Part shown: piece by piece, positions 49,283 to 59,377 of the stretch | Layout of the letters: each line of letters opens with the position of its first letter | Position numbering within the stretch: position 1 is the first letter of the stretch | Notes under the pieces: model-generated | What the model was told of the DNA's origin: nothing | The model's input: the letters and a program-made list of their open reading frames with translations, nothing else | The model's database searches: none | From: Micractinium sp. NFX-FRZ | Lineage: Eukaryota > Chlorophyta > Trebouxiophyceae > Chlorellales > Chlorellaceae | NCBI GenBank assembly: GCA_029339195.1 | Contig: JAPTJF010000019.1 | Location: 1 to 64,000 of the forward strand | Length of the DNA: 64,000 nucleotides | Reading direction: 5' to 3' | Made by a program: the position numbers and the translations under genes

Positions 49283-50471
49283 CCGGCGTGCATCCTTTGC
49301 CCCCGGTGGGACACCCCGGTCCGCCCCCGCCTGCCTGCCCGCCCGGCAATGCTTGCTCCCGCAGGCCTGCCTCCCGCCTTGCTACACCCTATGCTGCCTT
49401 TTGTGCTGCCCTGTCACGCTGCCCGTCTGCCCCGTTGTCATCCAAACCCACTTTTTGGCTGAGCGCCTTCTGTTGCCGGCTCTGCATGGGTGCCATCTGC
49501 CCCAGCCGCAGCAGCCTCTCTTTCATGTGCTGCCCTACACACACACGCACACACACATGGCGCTGCCCACCACCATTACCGCCACACACACGTACCACCT
49601 GCTGGGTACCCCCTTCCATCCTCTGCTCAACAGCACCCCTGTTCCAATGCACCCTTCACCCTGTCCCACTTCCCCCTTCACGCTGCCCACTGACCTGCCC
49701 TTTGCACAATGCTGCTGGCCCTGACACCTGCTGAACCTTCTGTTGAGCCCATTTCTTCCCCTGTTCATTCCAAGGCAGCTCTCACCATCAAGCCTGCCCA
49801 CCTCTCCCCTTACCACGGATCCTTCCCACCCACCACACCTGCACATCTGGCACCATTCCCTGTCCGTGAACAACCCGGCACCCTTCTCCCCACCCACTGC
49901 CAACCACCACCTGTGCTCCCCTTCCCACCCTCACACCCCTTCCCCGCCCTGGCGCCTCGACACCACCCATGCGCACCCTCCCCCCGCCATCAAATCCCCC
50001 GCCATCACCCGTCCCCTACCTGTCACTGAACTCCATCGCATGTGCCAAGTTTTCTTGAATGGTGTCACTGAACTCCATCGCATGTGCCAAGTTTTCTTGA
50101 ATGGAGTTGACTCAGTTATGTTGCCCCGACGGGCTGCATGCACGCCATGCATGCACAAGACGGCGTCTCGTGCCATGCTCCATCATCCCAGCCCCTCCCT
50201 CCCATGAGAGAGGCCCGTGAGACTGCCATGTACTTTCCTCTCCCTGTCACCGCTGCTGCTTTGCAGCGACTGTATGAATCACTTGTAAATATCGACATGA
50301 TCGGGCACACTGAAGGGGGGTGGCAGGCGGAACAGCCGCTTGGCAGATGCTGCCAGAGCGCCGGCGCCCTGCTGGAGCCCACGTGGCCGCGCGCCCTCCT
50401 TCCAGCGGCGAGCACCATTGAGATCCTCTCGTTCGACATTATAAACAGCAGGAATGACTTCCAGTACCACA
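49283..50471. other. intergenic region between M11 genes 1 and 2
   Basis: About 1.2 kb, pyrimidine-rich on the plus strand, without a supported gene. It contains an exact 42-base tandem repeat (50021-50104). A TGTAA at 50284-50288 is far from the upstream stop. Confidence 0.5.
50021..50104. repeat. exact 42-base tandem duplication
   Basis: The unit TGTCACTGAACTCCATCGCA... occupies 50021-50062 and 50063-50104 with no mismatch, so it is recent or under homogenisation. Confidence 0.97.
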
Positions 50472-53400
50472 ATGGCGCTGGCGTTAGGCCTGCTTCTGGC
50501 CGGGCTCGCAGCGGTGGGCGGCGCCGCACCTCAAAAGCCGGCGCCGATCGGCAAGCCGGCGTCCATCTCAGGTACACATCCGCGATCGCAATTTTGTTAG
50601 CCGATTGCCCATCTCGGGGCACGCCAAGTGTGCACAGGTTGACCCAATTGCGGGCTCGCCCTGTTTGCCGCCCCTATTGGCGCAGGGAAGGCATTGATTA
50701 TGGAGGCGGAATTTGCGGACAAGAGCTCCGAAAGGTAAGGCGCCGGGGGTTGGGACCCACGGCGGCCGCGGCCGGTGGGTGCCTCCTTTGTGCCGATTCT
50801 GATGCCGCCTGGCCGCCGCCGCCGTCCCTTGCCTGTCAACCCGCAGGTTCCTGGCCGTGCGCACCACCAGCGGGAAGCGGGTGAAGGTTCACTTCGACCG
50901 TCCCACACAGCTGGAGGGGCTGCGCACCGGCATGGACGTGCACATCCCCGGGAGGTGGCGTGTCCCACCCAGCCCCGCCAAGAAAGGGCTGCGCCGTATC
51001 CAGGCGCTCGATGCGGCAGGCTCCGGTGTGTCCACTTTCCATGCCGCGGGCATTATCCGGGCGACTGGCGGCGCGATTCAGGGCCCCACCGTCAAGACTT
51101 CCGGCGGCAGCGGCGCAGGCGGCGTGTCCATTGCCGCCGCCGGCCCCCGCATCGTGCTGAGCAGCAACACGCCCACGGAGCGCGACATCACCGTCCTCGT
51201 CATCCCCAGTAAGTGTGCTGCAACCCAAGGACGCATTTCCCCAACACACGCAGCCTTTAAGGCACACATGCCTTCCCTCCACGAGTATTCTGCTTTGCCG
51301 CCTGGATGGGATGGCAGATCAGCGGCCTGGGGGCCCAGCAGGCAGCGGGCCGGCTGCCACCTGCCTCATGGGGGAAGGCGCTCCATTGCGCCGTCTCCCA
51401 GGATTCTATTCAGCCGGCGGCTCATGGTAAAAACCGCCTCTGAACCGCTGCCTCCTCCCTCCCCCTGCCTCCCTCGCCCCAATGGGCCTCCCCTTGCAGT
51501 CGCTGTGGCCCCCAGCGCCATGCCCACCTGCCAGGGTGTGGCCCGCCCCACCACTTCAGCTGACGAGGTGCGCAGGGCCGTCTTCTCTGAGCTCAGCCCG
51601 GCGGCGCCCACCCTGGGTGGCACTTACACCAGGTGCTCCTATGGCAGGAGCCGCATCACAAATGTGACCAGCATGGTGGCGGACGTCGTCAACCTCCCAT
51701 GCAGCGGCACGAGGTGAGGAGCTGCGGGGCGGCATGGCGCAGGCAGGCGGGCAGGCGGGCTGCCGTGGGGTGGTGGGCAGCGGCACGGGCAGCCGTTGGC
51801 AGAGTGCGCAGGGTGTGTGTGCACGTTGAGATAGCCGGGGTGGAGGGGCATCCGCGGTCAGGGCGGATGCGGGAGGCCGGAGGGGGGCCGCTGCCGGTAA
51901 GGAGGGCATGGGTGCCTGCTGGCCTCCCTGCCTGCCGCCAGCTCAGCAGTCCCTCTCTGCCCACCCGCTGACATCCCTCGCCTGTCCCCTCCCCAGCTTC
52001 GACGTGCCCTGGACGTTGCAGAAATGCGATTTCGAGGACTTCAACGGCTACTCAGACGCAGCTGAGGCGGTGCTGCGCAGCCGGGGCATTGCGACAGAGC
52101 GGTACAGGCACAAGTGAGCGGCAGGCTGGGGGCGGGGCACGGCGGGCGTGCATGCAGCAGGCGAGGGGCGGGGCCCGCAATTGCACTGCGGGCAGGGAAG
52201 ACGTGCATGCCTACATCAGGTGCTGGGCCCTCGCTGCAGGCCCCAACGCAGCTGCCCTCCCCCCGGGGGGGCCCGGGGCCTCGCTGCAGGACGCAGCACA
52301 GCTGCCCTCCCCCCGTGAGGGCCCCTCTCTTCCAGTCTGCCCAGCCGGCAGAGGAGGCACTTGTATGCCGCTCTCGGCTGGGCGCCGGCACCGACGCACA
52401 CACCCGCACACACCCGCACACACCCCGCCCTCGTTTCGAGCCCCTTCGATCCACCCGCGCCTGCCCCCGCTCTCCCCCTGCAGGATCTTCCTGCTCCCGC
52501 CCGGCCCCTGCGACTTTGTGGGCCTGGGCTACGTGGGGTGCGACTCCGACTGCCGATCCTGGATCGGGACCGGCTTCTGGGCCAGCTCCCAGGCCATGGT
52601 GCACGAGGTCGGGCACAACCTGTTTTTGGACCACGCAGGCGCCATGGAGGGCGGCAGGTTCAACGAGTGAGTGGGGGCGGAAGCGGGCACAGCACTTCCC
52701 CAGCGCGGCGCCCCACGTCCTGCACGGAATAGGGCACGAATCGGCACTGTGCTGTATGGGATAGATGCAGGAGCGAGGGCGGCTGCTGCACACGTGCTGT
52801 GTGGAGTAGGGGCATTGTGGAAGAGGGCCCCAGTTGTGCACAAGTGGGGGCCCGAGCCGCCCGCACCCGTCCTCGTGCGGTGCTGCAGCAGCCCTGCCCT
52901 GCCCCGCTGCCTTCCGCTCCTTCCTGCTGACATGCAACCCCGCCTCCTTGCGGCCCCTGCAGGTATGCTGACGACAGGTGGGCGAGGTGGCGGTGCAGGT
53001 GGCAGGCATGCAGGTTCCCTGGGGGCATGCTGTGCACGAGGTGGTCCCCCCACCCGCCACCCACCATGGCTCACCGCTGCCTCCCCTGCCCTCTCCCCCT
53101 CCTCAAACCCTGTCTGATTCAGCGGCGCAATGGGCTACTGCTGCTCGGACCGCTGCTTCAACACGCCCCACGCCTGGCAGCTGGGGTGGATCAGCGTGCA
53201 GCAGTTTGACGGCACCAACCTGCGCCCCGGGCAGTCGGTGGGCATGGCGCTGGCCAGCCAGGCGCTGTCCCCCCGCAGCGGCATGCGCATCGTGCCCACC
53301 TGGGCGCCGGCGGCCGAGCCCGTGTTTGCCAGCTACCGCACAGCTGCCAGGGGGGATGTGAACCTGGCGGCCCGGTTTGCGGGCAAGGTCAGCATTTACA

Positions 53401-54509
53401 CCGCCAACATCACTGGGTCGCAGGACCCAAAGCAGACCACCTACAAGGCCTCCATGTCGGGTGAGAGCTGAGCTGGTTGCAAGCTGACGTGGCAGCTGAG
53501 CTGGCACCGGGATTGTCAGCGTGCATGTGTGCATGTGTGCAGCGTGAGGGCTGGAGGTGCTTGTCAGGCAGGGGCGCGAGCAGGCAGGGAAGGGCGGGTG
53601 GGCAGGGCTGCGGCGTACGCGGGGCAGGCCAGGGGGTGGTGGAGGCGAGGGGCGCAGGGGTGCAGAGCGGTGGCTGAGGCGCTGGGTGGGCAGGTGAGCA
53701 GGTGGGAGATGGGCAGCCACCTGCTTGCATCCTGTGAGGCAGCACTGGTCCCCAATCAGACTCAAGTGTGTGCCCCTCCCACACACCCCATGTCGTGCCT
53801 CTTCGTCTTCCATCACTTCCTCGAGGCTCCTGCCCACCCACCCACCCTCCCTCCCGCCCCCTCCCTCCCTCCCCGTGCAGTTGGGCAGTCCTGGACCAGC
53901 GCGGAGGCTCGCCTGGTGCTGCGTTTCGTGCGCATGTCCCGGGGGGGCGACGCCATCGTGTCTGTGTGCCGCATTGCTGGGCAGGAGACGTTGAACAGCT
54001 GCCAGCGCAACATCGACTGGGACTGGTAAGTGAGCAAGAGGGGGCGTGACTTGGGCGGCGGATGAGCATGCGTTGCTGCAAGGCTGCCTGCCTACTTGCT
54101 GCGCGGCCTGGCCGGAAGCAACATGCATTCGCACAATGGCTGTGGCATGCCTGGGCGGAGGAGATGGCGAGCTGCCAGCCCGACCTCAGCAGGCTCAGCA
54201 GGGTGCAACTGTCAGAGGCGCATACATGACCGCCAGCAGGTGGCAGTCGCTACCCAGGCCGCCAGCATGCCCTCTTCAGTCCACTGGCCAACCGTGCCCT
54301 CCCTCGCCGATCTCGACCCCTCTTTGAACCCCCCTTCCTCTCCCCCCCCCTCCCTGCCAATGCTACTGATCAGCAATGGCTTGGCGGGACTCGCCGACCC
54401 TGCCTGTGTGGTGCTGCTCAAGAAGACGGGGACCGTGAAGGCGGCGCAGTCCCCTCCCCCGCCCAAGAAGGCAGTGCGGCGAGCCGCAACCACGGAAATC
54501 GAGCAGTAG
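50472..54509 (+). CDS. secreted M11 (gametolysin-type) metalloprotease, second of three
   Basis: Predicted 552 aa, paralogue of its two neighbours. Exons 50472-50571, 50686-50734, 50847-51208, 51500-51713, 51997-52113, 52484-52666, 52963-52977, 53123-53460, 53881-54025 and 54374-54509. Signal peptide MALALGLLLAGLAAVGGAAP. The N-domain ends GLRTGMDVHIPGRW. Then come TRCSYGRS, a sequon-like NVTS, and FEDFNGYSDAAEAVLRSRG before the catalytic exon. The zinc site is HEVGHNLFLDH (about 321-331), followed by GYCCSDRCFNTPHAWQLGW and RSGMRIVPTWAP. Exon lengths 49, 15 and 338 are identical to the first gene. An extra intron (54026-54373) splits the conserved DCNGLAGL motif, and the gene ends in a Lys/Ala/Pro-rich tail. 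GTAAGT at 54026 also contains an in-frame TAA, so intron retention would give a shorter protein. Confidence 0.9.
52228..52325. repeat. tandem duplication of about 50 bases in M11 gene 2 intron
   Basis: CCTCGCTGCAGGCCCCAACG to about 52277 is repeated, diverged, from 52278 (CCTCGCTGCAGGACGCAGCA); both carry GCTGCCCTCCCCCC. Confidence 0.8.
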
Positions 54510-55634
54510 CGGCGGCAAGCAGCCTGCCGCACAGTACACTAGCAAGGCACCCCCGCCCGGGTTGTGCCTGAGCCAGCGCTGCTGCATTGCCCCAGGCAGC
54601 GCTAGGTTCACGCACCCGCCCAGCCTTTTCAGAACTGCTGAACTTTGAGAACTGATGAATTGCGATACGTTCTGAGATTGACCTTTATGTGTGTTCCTTC
54701 CGCTCTAGCCCTGTTTTAAACCCAGCACAGTGTACCGGCACCATTTGTGAGGGCTGCCTGGCCGGGAGAGGGCCGGCGTTAGCCGCCCCTGGCTGCTGTG
54801 GGCTGGCCCCAGCTGGCTGCGCTCTCCACAGTTTACTTTTTATTCCGGGAATGCAAACTTACGTTTCCCACGGGAGATGTGCGCCTGCTGTGCGCCCGAA
54901 GCCAGCGTGAACGCCTGTGCCGACATCAAGCAGCAGTACCATGCCGCAAGCAGGCGGCGTGGCGGCGCCTGCCAAGCGGCCGGCAGCGAAAGGGGTACCA
55001 GCGCGCTTCACAGCCGCTGCCTGCCTGGCATCTGGTTTATGTTCCATGCTCTTTTCGCGCAGCGCATGGGAGCCTGGCTGCCATGCGAAGGTGCCCGCTG
55101 CCTCCACTGTAGCCGCGCGCGCCGGGGCGGCGGCGTGAAGGTGCAGCCACCGCTTTGCTGGGGGGGGGGTGGATCTGCCTCTGCAGCCCTTGCGGCGGGA
55201 CCGGCAGGATTCCAATCCACCCCAGTCCTCGTTGCCTTGCGGCAAGCGGCATGATTGCGAGCAAATTTCCAATCGGCGTGACCCTAAAAAAGTACAGCTT
55301 TGCAGGGTTGCCTAATCCCCTTGCGAACGCTTATCGCACGCAGCAATATCTTCCTGGCATTACTTTCGCCCAGATAGGAGTCTCCGGGCGGGCAAAGGAG
55401 TCGACTGCCCCCTTCCGGTCGAGCGGCTCACTTGCTCACGAGGGCAACACTCGCGGTTACTCTTCGGGGCGCCGCCCTCGCCTCTGAGGACTCCTCCAGG
55501 CCAACCCAACCCGGACCGAGGCGCATCAGCACTCCACTTTGCAAACCCTGTTTCTGGCCCTTTTCCGGAGAAGTGGACGCTCCATATCTCGCAATCTAGG
55601 CGCCTTCCAGCGCTATTCGAGGCTCAGGGCCCAC
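54510..55634. other. intergenic region between M11 genes 2 and 3
   Basis: About 1.1 kb; no gene supported. A less GC-rich stretch near 54610-54730 is compatible with a 3' UTR and transcript end; the right part is the promoter side of the third gene. Confidence 0.5.
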
Positions 55635-58600
55635 ATGGTTCGCTGGACACCTCTATGCGCCTGCCTCCTTCTCGCATGCCTGCCCGTATGGGCGGGCAGT
55701 CCGCTGCAGCAGCCGCAAGACATCCTGACAGGTGAGGACGGCACGCAGAGCGTGTCAAAGAGGACGGCAGGCCGCCAGCATCCGGTGCCCTTGGTGGGCG
55801 CACTCCTGCAGCCCGCCCGCGGCTGCCGCCAGCCGCAGCCCGCACCTGGCAAGCCCACCAGCGCACCAACCCCGACCCTACTCTGCAGGCAGAGCCGTCG
55901 TCATCACACAAGACTTCACCGACCTAGATCCGCAGCAGTGAGTTGAAAGGGCGGCTGCGGCTGTGCGTGGGAAGCAGTTGCCGCCTGTGCTGGCAGCGGA
56001 CTGGCCAGTTTTGGCGCATTGGCATTGGCGCCTGCGCCGCTGCCCGGGCTCCCACTCCACAGCAAGGAAAGGAGCACACACACCTGGAAGGCCGCTAGGT
56101 TTGCATGTTGCGCCGGGTGATGCAGCAATGGGCGTGTGACCCTGCCGCACCCGCCGTTCTTGTGCTCACCCTGCCGCGCCGCACCCGACCCCTGCAGCCT
56201 GCTGGCAATCAGGCTGGCGGGCGGGCACCTAGTGCAGGTTGAAGTGTCGGACCCTGGCGTGTTTGAGGGCCTGCGCACAGGAATGGCCATCCAGCTGAAT
56301 GGAGAGTGGCAGGAGGAGGGGGCAGAGGAGGGGGTGGATGCTGGGGAGGGCGCCGGGGACGCGCTAGACGGCAGCACCGTAACCGCCGGCGCCGCGCCCG
56401 GTGGCACCGCGCGCCCGGCGGCAGCAGCGTCCGCCGCATCCGTCGGCAGGGCCGGCACGCGCCGCAAGCCGAGGCGGCGCTTCCGCGCCAAAACCCTGCG
56501 TGCCTCTGCCGGCCCCAAGGCTCCTCCAAAGCTCACCAAGGTGCCCAGCAGGCGCAGCGGGGTGTCAGCTGCCAACGCTGACCAGCCTGCCCCCATCGTG
56601 CTCAGCACCAACCCGCTGGTGTCTGCTGACCTCAGCACGCTCGTTATCCCAAGTGAGTCGATCATTCACCCCTTGTGCTGGCGCTGCTGCTGCTGCTGCG
56701 GGCGCTGCCGCTGCTGGTGCCAATGCTGCATGCCAGGGACAGCTGTGAGGCGCCCCCCGCTGGCTGTCATCGCCTGCTGCTGCTTCTGTTTGCCATGGCT
56801 GCTGCGGCTGCCAGCTCAGCTGCTGGGGCCGGCAAGCCACCTGCAGCCGCTGCCAGTCGTGTGCCTGCAGCAGCTGTGCCTGCAAATGCTCTTGAACTGA
56901 CCCCATCCGCTGGTGTGGGCTGGGAGCCTGCTACGCCCTACGCGCCTGGCCTGGCCAGTTGCCCTCGCACCACTCAGCACCCCACCCCGCTCACCCCCCC
57001 TGCCCATCCTGCCGCCCCCACCCGCCCCGCCTGCCCGCAGTCGGCGCTTTCGAGCCCTCTGGCGCCCTCTGCCCCGGAACGCAGCGCCCCCCCCTCTCCT
57101 CGGAGCAGCTGAGGGGCGTGGTCTTTCAAGAGGCTGCCACTAACGGGGCTGCCACCGTGGGTGGAACCTACAACACCTGCTCCTACGGCAAGACGCAGCT
57201 GACCCTGAGCAACAGCCGGGTGGCGGAGGTGGTCAGGCTGCCCTGTGCAGGCACCACACCGTGAGCCAGGGCGGGGCAGGGGGCGGGGCAGGGGGGAAGT
57301 GAAGCGATGTGTGTAATTTGGTGGCACAAATTTGGTGGCACGCCACTGTGCCCACCATAGACCTCAGCATGCGGTACCCTGTGCTGGTGCCCCGCAGCAG
57401 CCCCGGACGCAGCCAGGCTGGCAGGGGAGGCGCCCTCACCTCCTCCTCTCTGTGCACTCATGAGCATGCCTGCCTGCCCGCTCTGGTGCCCTGCCTCGCT
57501 TGCAGGACCGGCATGCCTTGGACCTTCTCCACGTGCGACTACGAGGACTTCATGGGATATGCTGATGCAGCTGACGAGGTGCTGCGTGCCCGGGGGGTGC
57601 CGCTGGAGCAGTACAGGCACAAGTGAGGGGGCGGTACGGAAGAAGATAGAGGTGGCAGGGGGTGGCAGCTGTGCGAGCAAAGGAGAGGTGGGGGGGGGGG
57701 GGGGGCTGGGTAGGGAGGAGCGGGTAGGGAGGGGCGGGGCATGCACAGCAGCGGGTCTGGCGGGTAGGGGCCGCTGGTGGGGAATCCACGTGCAGCACAG
57801 CACAGCACAGCACGGCACACGCCGGGCCGGGGAGCTTCCCTGCTCATGCACGCCGCCCCTGTTCCGCGCCTGCGCCAGCGCTTCAACGGCGCACCGTTGA
57901 CCTGCCCTCTTTCCCCGGACCCCGCAGGGTGTACATGGTGCCGCCCGGCGCCTGCGGCTGGGTGGGCCTGGGCTTCATCGGCTGCGGCGAGGGCGCCATC
58001 GACTGCCGCTCCTGGATTGGCGGCGACTTCTGGGATGCTCCCCAGGCCATGATCCACGAGTTAGGGCACAACCTGTTCCTGGCGCATGCGGGGGCCGATG
58101 ACTCGGAGGGAGTGTTTGACGAATGTGAGTGCGAGTGAGGGGGGAGGCTGGTTGGCAGGCAGGTGCAGGGAGGGTGCAACAGTGCGGCAGCACGTGGTGA
58201 CGTGGGGTTTGCGTGTGCCTGGAGCATGCTGCTGTGGTCGTAGGTTGTGGTGTGGGCTGGTGTGGCATGCATGAGGCACGATTTCCAGGCAGGCAGGCAG
58301 GCAGGCAGGCAGGCCGAGGCGCTGCAGCAGTGCCCCCCTCATGCCGCGGCCTTGCCTCTGCAGCCTGGTCCCCTCCACCCCCATACTCTGAGCCTCCTCC
58401 ATGCACAATTGCAGACGCGGATAACAGCGGCGTGATGGGCTACTGCTGCGCGCGCCGCTGTTTCAACACGCCGCACGCGTGGCAGATGGGGTGGCTCAGC
58501 GTGCAGCAGCTGGACGGCGCCGTGCTACGCCCCGGGCAGCCGCTGAACGCCAGCCTGGCTAGCCAGGCGCTGACGCAGCGCAGCGGCATGCGCATCGTGC

Positions 58601-59377
58601 CCAGCTGGGCTCCCGCCGTGGACCCTCTGTTCCTCGGCTACCGCACAGCTACCAGGGGGGACGTGGAACTGGGCCCCGAGTTTGTGGGGGCAGTCAGCCT
58701 TTGGACCTCGCCCATCAACTCCACCACCGACGTTATGCTGACCACCTTTCAAGACTCTTTAGAAGGTGATCTACACGATGCCGCGGAACACGGTTGGGCG
58801 CCTGGTTGTCGGAGGTTGGGTCTGCGTGGGGATGCGGTCCCGGAGCTGAGCACACAAGTGGTGCTTGCATGCATGTTGGACAGTCGGGCAGCAGCACAGG
58901 GTTGGGCCGCGCAGGGCGAGGGCCACGCTTCCCCCGCCCCTGCCCCCAGCCACAGCCACCCGCCCCGCCCTGCCCCGACGTGGCATCACCACCCTGCACC
59001 CTCCCTCTCCCTCCCTCTCCCTCTCCCTCTCGCTCCCTCTCCATTAGCAGCCTGCTCCCACTCGTCCCCGGCAGCTGGCACGGCATGCGAGTGCGCAGTG
59101 GGGTGCTCCCCTTCCCGCCCCTGCCCCTCCTCAGCATGTCAAACCCGCCCCCTCTGTCTGCCTCCCTCTGTTCCCCCCTGCAGCCGGCAAGGTTTGGGAT
59201 TATGCTGATGCCGGGCTGACCGTCCGCGTGATATCTGTATCCAGCAGCGTGGCGACCGTGAGTTTGTGCCGCTACGACACCCCCGAAACTGCCGCGGCTT
59301 GCGCGGCAGCCTTCGCGCCCAGGCGACCGGCAATGCCGCCGCTCCTGCGCCGCATGCCGCGCCGCTTGCTGGCCTAA
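55635..59377 (+). CDS. secreted M11 (gametolysin-type) metalloprotease, third of three
   Basis: Predicted 559 aa. Exons 55635-55731, 55889-55937, 56198-56652, 57041-57260, 57506-57622, 57928-58124, 58415-58765 and 59184-59377. Signal peptide MVRWTPLCACLLLACLPVWA. The N-domain ends GLRTGMAIQLNGEW. It has a longer Ala/Arg/Lys-rich linker than its paralogues, then NTCSYGKT. The zinc site is HELGHNLFLAH (about 356-366), keeping all three His and the Glu but with Ala where the others have Asp. The microexon seen in the other two genes is joined to the following exon (YADNSGVMGYCCARRC). The C-terminus differs from them: it lacks the CNGLAGL motif and ends in a Pro/Arg/Met-rich tail. It is the most diverged of the three. 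Confidence 0.88.
57690..57705. repeat. G16 homopolymer in M11 gene 3 intron
   Basis: Sixteen consecutive G within a G-rich stretch after exon 5. Confidence 0.9.
58286..58313. repeat. (CAGG)n microsatellite in M11 gene 3 intron
   Basis: About seven 4-base units between exons 6 and 7. Confidence 0.9.
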
